Assembly: GCA_024231975.1 (NCBI GenBank) | Contig: JAAEQB010000097.1 | Span: 159,345 to 223,344, forward strand | Direction: 5' to 3' | Length of the DNA stretch: 64,000 bases | Source: Allobosea sp. | Lineage (GTDB): Bacteria > Pseudomonadota > Alphaproteobacteria > Rhizobiales > Beijerinckiaceae | In this document: positions 34,208 through 42,282 of the stretch, piece after piece | How positions within the stretch are numbered: the stretch's first letter is position 1 | Layout of the letters: every line of letters begins with the position of its first letter | Program-made: the position numbers and the translations under genes | The notes under the pieces: model-generated | Told to the model about the DNA's origin: nothing | Databases searched by the model: none | What the model saw: only the letters and a program-made list of their open reading frames with translations

Positions 34208-35059
34208 ATGAGCGCTCAAAGTTCTCCGCAGGAGTTCAAGCTCTTCCCAGAGCCCGGCACGCTGCCCGCCTTGCAGCTGTCGAACACTCCTCTTCCCGTT
34301 CGCTATCTCATCGCCTGCGCGATGACCGGCATCGCCACGGTGGTGGCGGTCGGGCTCGACAGCACGGTGACCATTCCGAACCTGTCGCTGGTCTTCGTCG
34401 TGCCCGTGCTCATCGCGGCCGTCGCTTTCGGCCTTGGGCCGTCGCTGGCTTCGGCCATTCTCGGGGCGCTCGCCTATAATTTCTTTCTGACCGAGCCGCG
34501 CTTCACGCTCCGCGTCGACGATCCCGCGAATATCTTGGCGATCGGCCTGCTCTTCATCGTTGGCGTGATCGCGAGTGCCGTGGCCTCTACCGCCCGTCGC
34601 AGGGCGGACGACGCAGCGCTGGCCGGGCGGCAGGCAGCCCTCGCCCGATCCTACGGCCAGAACCTCGTCGCCGCCGACGGTCCAGAGGCAATCTTCTCCC
34701 GCACGGCCGATGCGCTTGAAGCGCTCTTCAAGGTCCCTGTCGTCCTGATATCGATGTCGCAGAACGCGGTCGAGCTCACCTTGAGGCGTGGCGGCATCGA
34801 GCCCTCCCCGATCGATATTGAGGCGGCGCGCTCATCACTGACGACCGGCAAGGTCGCTCTTGCCGACATCTACCCGTTCGACGGCTCGCGCTTCGACTTC
34901 TGGCCGGTGATGGGCTCCGCGAGCAGCCGGGCCGTGATCGGCCTGGCCTTTGACCCGCAGGAACGTCCGCCCCAGCCCGGCACGCTCGTCGAACTCGTCG
35001 CGAGCCTGATGGCTCTGGCTTTGGACCGTCAGCATCTGCGCGGGAGCGACCGCGGATAA
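34208..35059 (+). CDS. DUF4118 (KdpD-like sensory) membrane protein without a kinase domain
   Basis: 283-residue protein. ATG 34208 has a strong aaggag site at 34194-34199. After about 45 residues come four close membrane helices (YLIACAMTGIATVVAVGL ... ILAIGLLFIVGVIASAVAST) matching DUF4118, the sensor segment of KdpD. A GAF-like soluble domain follows, from about residue 135 to the end. The usual histidine kinase is absent, so the protein may sense and modulate through a partner or be a degenerate KdpD. No kdp genes are adjacent. Confidence 0.82.
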   Translation: MSAQSSPQEFKLFPEPGTLPALQLSNTPLPVRYLIACAMTGIATVVAVGLDSTVTIPNLSLVFVVPVLIAAVAFGLGPSLASAILGALAYNFFLTEPRFTLRVDDPANILAIGLLFIVGVIASAVASTARRRADDAALAGRQAALARSYGQNLVAADGPEAIFSRTADALEALFKVPVVLISMSQNAVELTLRRGGIEPSPIDIEAARSSLTTGKVALADIYPFDGSRFDFWPVMGSASSRAVIGLAFDPQERPPQPGTLVELVASLMALALDRQHLRGSDRG

Positions 35060-35205
35060 CGACTCGGCGACCGGCCGCCCCGCGGCCGCGCCGGGTCGCG
35101 ACCCGCTGCAGTTCTAGCTCGGTTTCGCGCCCGACTTGTTACTCACGACCGTCCAAGGCATCCGGCTACGGTTCTCCCCATCGCACCACACGAGAGGAGA
35201 ACACC

Positions 35206-35685
35206 ATGACCAGCAGCAACTACACCCTCAGCTTCACCGTCCCGCAGTCGCCGGACGCCGTCTTCGCCGCCATCGCCAATGTGCGCGGCTGGTGGTCGCA
35301 GGAGATCAGCGGCGGCACCGAGCATGTCGGCGACGTCTTCGCCTACCGCTACCAGGACCTGCATCGCTGCAGGATCGCGGTCATGGAGGCGGCTCTCGGC
35401 AGGAAGATGGCCTGGCGCGTGCTCGACAACTATTTCAGCTTCACCCGGGACGAGACCGAGTGGAAGGATACCGACATCGTCTTCGACATCGCCCGCATCG
35501 GCGATCTTACAGAAGTCACCTTCACGCATCGCGGTCTGACGCCGGCCTATGAATGCTACGAGGCCTGCTCGCAGGGCTGGCAGATGTATGTCGAAGGCAG
35601 CCTGCGCGAGCTGATCACGACCGGAAAGGGCCGTCCCAATGTCGGCGAGGCGATGACCGAGAGCGAGCGCATCCTCGCCGCCTGA
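35206..35685 (+). CDS. SRPBCC/AHSA1-domain protein
   Basis: 159-residue protein with a START-like fold typical of AHSA1: TLSFTVPQSPDAVFAAIANVRGWWS at the N-terminus and YVEGSLRELITTGKG near the C-terminus. Such proteins bind hydrophobic ligands or act in stress responses. A gagagg-type ribosome-binding site precedes ATG 35206. It stands alone, ending in a hairpin at 35707-35736. Specific role unknown. Confidence 0.85.
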   Translation: MTSSNYTLSFTVPQSPDAVFAAIANVRGWWSQEISGGTEHVGDVFAYRYQDLHRCRIAVMEAALGRKMAWRVLDNYFSFTRDETEWKDTDIVFDIARIGDLTEVTFTHRGLTPAYECYEACSQGWQMYVEGSLRELITTGKGRPNVGEAMTESERILAA

Positions 35686-35706
35686 GCGCATCGGCCGTGC
35701 AACTGA

Positions 35707-35736
35707 GGGACGCCGAACGCGCGTTTCGGCGTTCCC
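35707..35736 (+). terminator. Hairpin after the SRPBCC gene
   Basis: Stem GGGACGCCGAA / TTCGGCGTTCCC (one G-U pair) around a short GC loop, 22 bp after the stop. No U-run follows, so termination may be partial. Confidence 0.5.
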
Positions 35737-35749
35737 CATGCAGAAAATT

Positions 35750-35820
35750 CGTTCGCCTTTACGAACGCTGGCGACAGTGATATTCCCTTCGTCCGTTATA
35801 TCGAACAGTACGGACGAGCT
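35750..35820 (+). promoter_or_regulatory. Structured 5' leader of metZ that hides the ribosome-binding site
   Basis: Two hairpins are visible: CGTTCG/CGAACG (35750-35755 with 35762-35767) and TCGTCCGT/ACGGACGA (35789-35796 with 35810-35817). The right arm of the second contains the only Shine-Dalgarno-like stretch (GGACGAG, 35812-35818), five bases before the ATG. The loop of the second hairpin carries CGAAC (35802-35806), which can pair with GTTCG of the first, allowing a pseudoknot or switch. It does not match the SAM-II consensus as I know it. It could also be a pair of protein operators. Confidence 0.45.
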
Positions 35821-35823
35821 ATC

Positions 35824-37017
35824 ATGGCGAACGACGCGACGGGCGCGACAGCGCTGCATCCCGAAACCCTGCTCGTCCACGCCGGCACGCTGCGCTCCCA
35901 ATATGGCGAGACCTCGGAAGCGCTGTTCCTGACGCAGGGCCATGTCTATGACAGCGCCGAGCAGGCCGAGGGCCGCTTCCTCAACACCGATCCGGGCTTC
36001 CAGTACGGGCGCCTTTCCAACCCGACCGTCGCCATGCTGGAGCAGCGCATGGCCGCCTTCGAGGGAGCCGAGGCCTGCCGCGCCACAGCGACCGGCATGG
36101 CAGCCGTCACTGCCGCCGTGATGGCCCCGGTTCGGGCCGGCGACCATGTCGTCGCGGCGCGCGCTCTGTTCGGTTCCTGTCGCTACGTCATCGAGGACCA
36201 TCTGCCGCGCTATGGCGTGGAGTCGACGCTGGTCGACGGCACAGACCTCGCCGCCTGGCGGGCCGCGATCAAGCCGAACACCAAGCTCTTCTTCCTGGAG
36301 AGCCCGGCCAATCCGACGCTGGAGGTGATCGACATCGCCGCGGTCGCCGCGATCGCCAAGGAGGCCGGCGTCATCCTCGTGGTCGACAATGTCTTCGCCA
36401 CGCCGCTGTACCAGCGCCCCCTGGCGCTCGGCGCCGATCTCGTCGTCTATTCCGCCACCAAGCACATCGACGGCCAGGGCCGCTGCCTGGGCGGGCTCAT
36501 CCTTGGCTCCAAGGCGCTGATCGAGGCCGATATCCAGACCTATCTGCGCCAGACCGGCCCGGCTTTGTCACCCTTCAACGCCTGGGTGATGCTGAAATCG
36601 CTGGAGACGCTCCCCTTACGCATCCGCCAGCAGGCGCAGAACGCGACGGCGGTGGCCCGGTGGCTCAAGGATCGAAAGGACCTGCCGCATGTCGCCTTCA
36701 TCGGCGACCCCGACCACCCGCAGGCCGAGATCATCGCCAGGCAGATGAGCGGCCCCTCGACCTTGATCGCCTTCGAGGTCGCGGGCGGCAAGGATGCGGC
36801 CTACCGTTTCCTCAACCGGCTCAAGCTGATCCGCATCTCCAACAATCTCGGCGACGCCAAGAGCCTGATCGTGCATCCGGCGACGACGACGCATCAGCGC
36901 TTCACGCCGGAGGTGCGCGCCAGCATGGGCGTCGGCGACGGGCTGGTCCGCCTCTCGATCGGGCTCGAGCATGCCGACGACCTCATCGCCGATCTCCGAC
37001 AGGCGCTGGACGGCTGA
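35824..37017 (+). CDS. metZ: O-succinylhomoserine sulfhydrylase
   Basis: 397-residue PLP enzyme of the Cys/Met metabolism family that makes homocysteine from O-succinylhomoserine and sulfide. The PLP Lys is in VVYSATKHIDGQGRCLGG; other family landmarks are QYGRLSNPTVAMLEQRMAAFEG, FFLESPANPTLEVIDI and the C-terminal RLSIGLEHADDLIADL. The GQGRCLGG segment after the lysine fits MetZ better than MetB. A structured leader precedes it, and a small secreted protein gene follows by 56 bp. Confidence 0.93.
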   Translation: MANDATGATALHPETLLVHAGTLRSQYGETSEALFLTQGHVYDSAEQAEGRFLNTDPGFQYGRLSNPTVAMLEQRMAAFEGAEACRATATGMAAVTAAVMAPVRAGDHVVAARALFGSCRYVIEDHLPRYGVESTLVDGTDLAAWRAAIKPNTKLFFLESPANPTLEVIDIAAVAAIAKEAGVILVVDNVFATPLYQRPLALGADLVVYSATKHIDGQGRCLGGLILGSKALIEADIQTYLRQTGPALSPFNAWVMLKSLETLPLRIRQQAQNATAVARWLKDRKDLPHVAFIGDPDHPQAEIIARQMSGPSTLIAFEVAGGKDAAYRFLNRLKLIRISNNLGDAKSLIVHPATTTHQRFTPEVRASMGVGDGLVRLSIGLEHADDLIADLRQALDG

Positions 37018-37073
37018 TCCGAACCAGTTTCGTGGCCGTGCGTTAGAACCTCGGCAACAACTGGGGTTCAACG

Positions 37074-37439
37074 ATGATCCGCAAGACCGCCTGCACGACC
37101 GCGCTTCTCGTCCTGCTCGCCACGCCAGCGTTCGCTCAGAACGCCGCGCCGGCCTCTCCGACCACGCCGGAAAAGCCGTCCTCGCCGGAGCTTTCCGCCT
37201 GCAAGGCGACGGCGATGGCGGCGCTGACGGCGCGCGAGCCGGAGATCAAGGACATCTATATCGACGAGGACGGGCTGACGATCGCCGTGGCGGAGACCAA
37301 GGTCGAGGACACCCCGGTGACGCGCATCATCATGGGCGAGGCCTATCTGAAAACCGACAAATCCGACAAGCCGCGCCGCTTCCTCTGCCTGCTCGGCGAG
37401 AAGAACAAGGTGCTGCTGACCTTCTTCACGCAGCGATGA
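37074..37439 (+). CDS. Small secreted protein, function unknown
   Basis: 121-residue protein with a signal peptide (MIRKTACTTALLVLLATPAFA, then QNAAPASP). The mature part of about 100 residues has two cysteines (LSACKAT; RFLCLLG) that may be disulfide-bonded, and an acidic middle. I do not recognise the family. It converges with the DUF2188 gene, leaving nine bases between the stops. Confidence 0.7.
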   Translation: MIRKTACTTALLVLLATPAFAQNAAPASPTTPEKPSSPELSACKATAMAALTAREPEIKDIYIDEDGLTIAVAETKVEDTPVTRIIMGEAYLKTDKSDKPRRFLCLLGEKNKVLLTFFTQR

Positions 37440-37448
37440 GAGGTGCCG

Positions 37449-37694
37449 TCACTCGCCGTCGACGATACTGGTATTGGGTCGGTCACGGCCATCGGCCAGC
37501 TCTTCGTGCCATTCGCCCTTGGCGTCCTGGTAGACGATGCCGTCGGTGACGCCCGGCCGCTTCTGACGGGCGGCGGCCTTGTTCGCCGCCTTGAGCGCAG
37601 CGTCATGCGAGCGGAAGGTTTCCGAAAGCGCGTCGCCGACCTTGTAGGCCCAGCCGCCATCGTGCTGGACGATCTCGTATTTCACCGTGACCAT
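37449..37694 (-). CDS. DUF2188-domain protein
   Basis: 81-residue soluble protein. The middle fits DUF2188 (YEIVQHDGGWAYKVGDALSE, then SHDAALKAANKAA, ending DGIVYQDAKGEWHEEL). ATG 37694 has a ggagga site upstream. A GGAAC-N17-GGTT element 27-52 bp upstream resembles an EcfG promoter; DUF2188 proteins are often stress-induced in this group. Function unknown. Confidence 0.82.
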   Translation of the reverse strand: MVTVKYEIVQHDGGWAYKVGDALSETFRSHDAALKAANKAAARQKRPGVTDGIVYQDAKGEWHEELADGRDRPNTSIVDGE

Positions 37695-37720
37695 GAGCGT
37701 CCTCCATGGCTCACTGGTCG

Positions 37721-37746
37721 AACCGGCAGCATGCGCCCCAGGTTCC
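37721..37746 (-). promoter_or_regulatory. Possible EcfG-type promoter of the DUF2188 gene
   Basis: On the minus strand GGAAC (37746-37742), a 17-base spacer and GGTT (37724-37721) approximate GGAAC-N16/17-CGTT. The predicted leader is about 20 bases and contains the ribosome-binding site. Confidence 0.4.
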
Positions 37747-37799
37747 ACCGAAGCGGAGGATAGCCTCGCCTTGCAGGTGGCGAAAGAGCCCTTGAGGGC

Positions 37800-38633
37800 T
37801 CAGTCGCCGTTGCCCGTGTCCGCAGCGCGCAGGCCTTCCAGCACCGGCATCGAGGTGATGTGGTAGCCGGCATCGATATGATGGACCTCGCCGGTAACCC
37901 CGCCCGACAGGTCGGACAGGTAATACAGCGCCGAGCCGCCGATCTCGTCCAGCGTCACCGATTTGCGCAAAGGCGAGTTGGCGCGCTGCCAGGAATACAT
38001 GGCCCGCGCATCGGAGATGCCGGCGCCGGCAAGCGTGCGTACCGGCCCGGGCGAGAGCGCGTTCACCCGGATGCCCTTGGGACCGTAATCGGCGGCGAGA
38101 TAGCGCATGCTCGCCTCCAGCGCCGCCTTGGCGACGCCCATGACATTGTAGTTCGGCATCACGCGGTTCGAGCCGCTATAGGTCAGCGTGATCATGCTGC
38201 CGCCGTTCGGCATGCGCGCAGCGGCGCGCTTGGCCGATTCAGTGAAGGAGAAGCATGAGATCACCATGGTGCGCGAGAAATTCTCGCGGGTGGTGTCGGC
38301 ATAGAGCCCCTTCAGCTCGTTCTTGTCGGAGAAGCCGATGGCGTGGATCAGGAAATCGAGCGTGTTGCGCTCGGGATCGCCGCCCCAGGCCTCATCGATC
38401 GCGGCGAAGGCGGCGTCGACGGTGGCGACATCCTCGACATCGCAGGGGATCACCAGCTTCGAGCCGATGCTCTCGGCCAGCGGCTTGACGCGCTTGCCGA
38501 GCGCCTCGCCCTGATAGGTGAAGGCCATCTCGGCGCCATGCGCATGCAGGGTCCGGGCAATGCCCCAGGCGATCGAGTTCTGGTTGGCGACGCCCATGAC
38601 GAGGCCGCGTTTGTTGTGCATCAGGGGGAGCAT
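37800..38633 (-). CDS. fabI: Enoyl-ACP reductase (NADH)
   Basis: 277-residue reductase of the fatty-acid elongation cycle, the target of triclosan. FabI features: KRGLVMGVANQNSIAWGIA (nucleotide binding), the Ser/Tyr region YSGSNRVMPNYNVMGVAKA with the Tyr-x6-Lys pair, and SPGPVRTLAGAGI. Length is usual. It lies on the same strand as fabB and fabA, with a DUF3303 gene between fabB and fabI. The cluster faces irr, a typical Hyphomicrobiales arrangement. Confidence 0.96.
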   Translation of the reverse strand: MLPLMHNKRGLVMGVANQNSIAWGIARTLHAHGAEMAFTYQGEALGKRVKPLAESIGSKLVIPCDVEDVATVDAAFAAIDEAWGGDPERNTLDFLIHAIGFSDKNELKGLYADTTRENFSRTMVISCFSFTESAKRAAARMPNGGSMITLTYSGSNRVMPNYNVMGVAKAALEASMRYLAADYGPKGIRVNALSPGPVRTLAGAGISDARAMYSWQRANSPLRKSVTLDEIGGSALYYLSDLSGGVTGEVHHIDAGYHITSMPVLEGLRAADTGNGD

Positions 38634-38736
38634 ATGCCTGTCTCGAACGGGATTCAGGAATTCGGAGGGAAGAGAAGGAGAACGCTACTGTGCCGCCGGT
38701 ACGACCTACTAACCACTAAGCGCGCCAGCCTGACCA

Positions 38737-39009
38737 CTACAAATGCTTCCGCACCATCGCGGCCGTATCCTTCGAACTCGCCAGCGGCACGATCTCGAAG
38801 CGGGCGAGATCGCCCCAGGCCAGCACCCATTCCTGCAGCTTGGTGACGTCGTCGCACTGCATCACCTGGAAGCAGCGGGCAAAATCGGCCGAGATCCAGC
38901 TGTCGATATAGGTGAGGCCCTCGGGCATCATCCGGCCATGCTCATGGAAGCGGGTGTAGATCTCCTTCACCCGCGCCTGGTCGAAATGCTCGATCACCAT
39001 GAAAAGCAT
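38737..39009 (-). CDS. DUF3303-domain protein inside the fab cluster
   Basis: 90-residue protein beginning MLFMVIEHFDQARVKEIYTR and ending AAMVRKHL. It matches the small ferredoxin-like DUF3303 family (YIDSWISADFARCFQVMQ). It sits 10 bp after fabB and 103 bp before fabI on the same strand, so it is probably co-transcribed with fatty-acid synthesis genes. Function unknown. Confidence 0.82.
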   Translation of the reverse strand: MLFMVIEHFDQARVKEIYTRFHEHGRMMPEGLTYIDSWISADFARCFQVMQCDDVTKLQEWVLAWGDLARFEIVPLASSKDTAAMVRKHL

Positions 39010-39019
39010 GGCCAGCGCC

Positions 39020-40246
39020 TCAGGCTTCGAGCCGCTTCATCACGATGGTGGCGTTGGTGCCGCCGAAGCCGAAAGAGTTTGAGAGCACGCAGCCAAGCCC
39101 GGCATTGTCGATGCGCTTGCGCACGATCGGCATGTCGGCGAAGGCCGGATCGAGCTCATCGATATGGGCGCTCTCGCAGACGAAGTCGTTGTTGAGCATC
39201 AGCAGCGAGTAGATCGCCTCCTGCACGCCGGTGGCGCCCAGCGAATGGCCGGTCAGCGACTTCGTCGCCGAGATCGGCGGGCTCTTCTCGCCGGCGCCGA
39301 AGACCTCGCGGATCGCCTCGATCTCCTTGGCGTCGCCGACCGGGGTCGAGGTGCCGTGCGGGTTGATGTAGTCGATCTTGGCCTTCACGCCGTCGAGCGC
39401 CATGCGCATGCAGCGCACCGCGCCCTCGCCGGAAGGGGCGACCATGTCATAGCCGTCCGAGGTCGCGCCATAGCCGACGATCTCGCCATAGATGCGGGCG
39501 CCACGGGCCTTGGCGTGCTCGAGCTCCTCCAGCACGACGACGCCGGCGCCGCCGGCGATGACGAAGCCGTCGCGGCGCGCATCATAGGCGCGCGAGGCGA
39601 CAGCGGGCGTCTCGTTGAAGTTGGAGGACATCGCGCCCATGCCGTCGAACAGCACGGAGAGCGTCCAGTCGAGCTCCTCGCAGCCGCCGGCGAAGATCAC
39701 GTCCTGCTTGCCCCACTGGATCAACTCATAGGCATTGCCGATGCAGTGGTTCGAGGTCGCGCAGGCCGAGGAGATCGAATAGTTGACGCCCTTGATCTTG
39801 AACCATGTGGCGAGCGTCGCCGAAGCGGTCGAGGACATGCCCTTGGGCACGGCGAAGGGGCCGACCTTCTTGGACGAGCCGCTCTCGCGCGCCTTGTCGT
39901 AGGCGTCGATCAGCGCCCGGGTCGAGGGACCGCCCGAGCCCATGACGATGCCGGTGCGCTCATGGCTGATCTCTTTCTCCTCGAGCCCGGCGTCGCGGAT
40001 CGCCTGCTCCATCGCGACCTGGTTCCAGGCCGAGCCGCCGCCATGGAAGCGCATGGCGCGGCGGTCGAGCACGGTCGAAGGATCGAGCGTGGGCACGCCG
40101 GCGACCCGGCTGCGGAAGCCGTGCTCGGCGAAGTCCTGAGCGAAGGAGATGCCGGACTTGGCCTCGCGCAGCGAGGCCAGCACTTCCTGCGTATTGTTGC
40201 CGATGGACGAGACGATGCCCATCCCGGTGACCACAACGCGTCTCAT
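39020..40246 (-). CDS. fabB: 3-oxoacyl-ACP synthase I
   Basis: 408-residue condensing enzyme. The catalytic triad is intact: Cys in SSACATSNHC, His in INPHGTSTPVGD and His in KSLTGHSLGATG. The C-terminal SNSFGFGGTNATIVM is the family glycine loop. Together with fabA it provides the anaerobic-type unsaturated fatty-acid route. It follows fabA by about 120 bp. Confidence 0.96.
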   Translation of the reverse strand: MRRVVVTGMGIVSSIGNNTQEVLASLREAKSGISFAQDFAEHGFRSRVAGVPTLDPSTVLDRRAMRFHGGGSAWNQVAMEQAIRDAGLEEKEISHERTGIVMGSGGPSTRALIDAYDKARESGSSKKVGPFAVPKGMSSTASATLATWFKIKGVNYSISSACATSNHCIGNAYELIQWGKQDVIFAGGCEELDWTLSVLFDGMGAMSSNFNETPAVASRAYDARRDGFVIAGGAGVVVLEELEHAKARGARIYGEIVGYGATSDGYDMVAPSGEGAVRCMRMALDGVKAKIDYINPHGTSTPVGDAKEIEAIREVFGAGEKSPPISATKSLTGHSLGATGVQEAIYSLLMLNNDFVCESAHIDELDPAFADMPIVRKRIDNAGLGCVLSNSFGFGGTNATIVMKRLEA

Positions 40247-40364
40247 GCTGCTTCTCCGGCTCTTTGGTGACGGGCCGGGAGGCCAACCCCGGACCTATGA
40301 TAGATCGATATCCGCGCACATGGACCGCGCAGACGTCGAACGCAAGGCGTCGGGCTTATTTTGC

Positions 40365-40877
40365 TCAGGCCGCTTCGGGCTTGAACAGGCCAACGCGCAT
40401 ATCGGTCGTGGTGTAGATACGCTTCCCGTCGGCCTCGAGCCAGCCATCGGCGATGCCGAGGACCAGCTTGGATTTGAAGACGCGCTTGAAATCGACGCCG
40501 TAGACGACGTGCTTGACCGTGGGCAGCACCTGGTCGGCGAACTTGACCTCGCCGACGCCGAGCGCGCGGCCGCGGCCGGGCAGGCCGAGCCAGCCGAGGA
40601 AGAAGCCGGTGAGCTGCCAGAGCGCATCGAGGCCGAGGCAGCCCGGCATCACCGGATCGCCCTTGAAATGGCAGTCGAAGAACCAGAGATCGGGACGCAC
40701 GTCGAGTTCGGCGCGCACCATGCCCTTGCCATGCTCGCCGCCGGTTTCACTGATCTCGGCGATGCGGTCGAACATCAGCATCGGCGGCAGCGGCAGCTGC
40801 GCATTGCCCGGCCCGAAGAGTTCACCGCGCCCGCAAGCGAGGATCTCCTCGTAGCTGAATGACGATTGCCGCTCCAT
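40365..40877 (-). CDS. fabA: 3-hydroxydecanoyl-ACP dehydratase/isomerase
   Basis: 170-residue enzyme. The catalytic His and the PVMPG motif are in WFFDCHFKGDPVMPGCLG, and the catalytic Asp is in GLDALWQLTGFFLG. ATG 40877 (MERQSSFSYEEILACG) matches family N-termini; the longer frame adds 32 unrelated residues. First gene of the fabA-fabB-DUF3303-fabI series. Confidence 0.95.
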   Translation of the reverse strand: MERQSSFSYEEILACGRGELFGPGNAQLPLPPMLMFDRIAEISETGGEHGKGMVRAELDVRPDLWFFDCHFKGDPVMPGCLGLDALWQLTGFFLGWLGLPGRGRALGVGEVKFADQVLPTVKHVVYGVDFKRVFKSKLVLGIADGWLEADGKRIYTTTDMRVGLFKPEAA

Positions 40878-40994
40878 ATCCGACTTCACTCCATTCCGGC
40901 CGCCCACGATCCGGCAGCCAACTCCCGATGCAACGTGCCTAACACGGTGGCGCTGCGGAACGGAAGGGCGCAAAGCCGGCTGGGCCGTGGATGA

Positions 40995-41636
40995 TCAGCC
41001 GGCAAGCCCACGCCAGCCCTGGACGAGCGTCACCGCGGCAACGACGATCAGCAGCACGCCAACCGCGCGCCCGAGGGCAGCCTCGGCCCGGGGATGGCCG
41101 GCGAGGGCACCGCGTCCGCCGCCCGCGGCGACGGCCAGTCCACCATAGACGCTGAACTGTGTCACGGCGATGATCGCGCCGAGGATCGCCGCCTGCAGCC
41201 AGATGCCACCGGCCTCCGGCTTGAGGAACTGCGGGAACACGGCGAACATGAACAGATAGGCCTTGGGGTTGAGCAGGCAGGTCAGCATGCCCTGCCGGAA
41301 CGCCACGGCCGGCACGCGTGACCGCGCAGCGGGGATGGCGCCGAGCGAAGCGCCGCTGCGCAGCAGGCAAAGCCCGATCCAGGCAATGTAGAGCGCCCCG
41401 GCGAACAGCAGCAGGTTGAACAGGGCCGGAAACAGCTTCAGCACGGCACCGACGCCGAGCGCTCCGACCACGACATGCACGACTCCGCCGGCGACGACAC
41501 CGGCCGTGGCATAGAGTCCCAGCCGGCGCCCGCCCGCCAAGGCATTGGCGAGCACGAAGGCCATGTCCATGCCGGGCACGATGATGATGCCGAAGACGAA
41601 ACAGAAGAACAGCCAGAGCAGGGCGGCGTCGGGCAT
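40995..41636 (-). CDS. LysE/RhtB-family exporter
   Basis: 213-residue inner-membrane protein with about six helices. The N-terminal segment FVFGIIIVPGMDMAFVLANAL carries the family's P-G-P-like turn (here VPGMD), and there is the motif RQGMLTCLLNPKAYLFMFA. The family exports amino acids or homoserine lactones. It lies between fabA and irr and is divergent from irr. Confidence 0.9.
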   Translation of the reverse strand: MPDAALLWLFFCFVFGIIIVPGMDMAFVLANALAGGRRLGLYATAGVVAGGVVHVVVGALGVGAVLKLFPALFNLLLFAGALYIAWIGLCLLRSGASLGAIPAARSRVPAVAFRQGMLTCLLNPKAYLFMFAVFPQFLKPEAGGIWLQAAILGAIIAVTQFSVYGGLAVAAGGGRGALAGHPRAEAALGRAVGVLLIVVAAVTLVQGWRGLAG

Positions 41637-41748
41637 GGGTGGCTCCTGGAGCGAGGCCCGTTTCCTGCCAAGATCAGCTGCCGAAGCCTGTCAGCAGCGC
41701 CCCTATGCTTGCGGCCAGGTAGCCAAGGCCTTACATCGAATCTAAACG

Positions 41749-42255
41749 ATGGTGTCCCGATGCTGGGACGATCTCATGGAGTCGACGCGCGGCATGGACG
41801 GCCAGACGCAGGAGCAGGGCTACGGAGCGGGCGCACGGCAGGGCTGCCCCTTCCACGATGTGCGCCAGAAGCTGCGCCGGGTCGGCCTGCGGCCGACGCG
41901 CCAGCGCGTCTCGCTCGGCTGGCTGCTCTTCGCCAAGGGCGATCGGCACATCAGCGCCGAGATGCTCTATGAGGAGGCGATGAAGGCCCGCGTGCCGGTC
42001 TCGCTCGCGACGGTCTACAATACGCTCCATCAGTTCACGCAAGCGGGCCTGCTGCGCGAGCTCGCCATCGACGGCGCAAAAACCTTCTTCGACACCGACA
42101 ACAGCGACCATCACCATTTCGTGGTCGATGGCGAGGACAAGGTGATCGACATCCCGGCCTCGGCGGTCGACGTCGCCGAATTGCCGCCGCCGCCCGATGG
42201 CTACGAGATCAGCCGGGTCGACGTCGTCGTCAGGCTGCGCAAGGTCGCCGGCTGA
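41749..42255 (+). CDS. irr: Iron response regulator Irr (Fur family)
   Basis: 168-residue Fur-family regulator that senses iron through haem status in Hyphomicrobiales. Diagnostic features are the N-terminal CP motif (GCPFHDVRQKLRRVGLRPTR), the DNA-binding segment SLATVYNTLHQFTQAGLL and the triple His of the haem/metal site (NSDHHHFVV). The C-terminus GYEISRVDVVVRLRK is typical. ATG 41749 is the longest start; ATG 41776 (MESTRG) is an alternative. Irr usually represses haem and activates iron-uptake genes. Position facing fabA is conserved in the order. Confidence 0.94.
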   Translation: MVSRCWDDLMESTRGMDGQTQEQGYGAGARQGCPFHDVRQKLRRVGLRPTRQRVSLGWLLFAKGDRHISAEMLYEEAMKARVPVSLATVYNTLHQFTQAGLLRELAIDGAKTFFDTDNSDHHHFVVDGEDKVIDIPASAVDVAELPPPPDGYEISRVDVVVRLRKVAG

Positions 42256-42282
42256 GGTTTCTCGCGGCGACCAGCCCCTACT

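Noticed and set aside
35750..35820. SAM-II riboswitch upstream of metZ
   Set aside because: The known SAM-II conserved sequence blocks are not visible, so only a structured leader is claimed.
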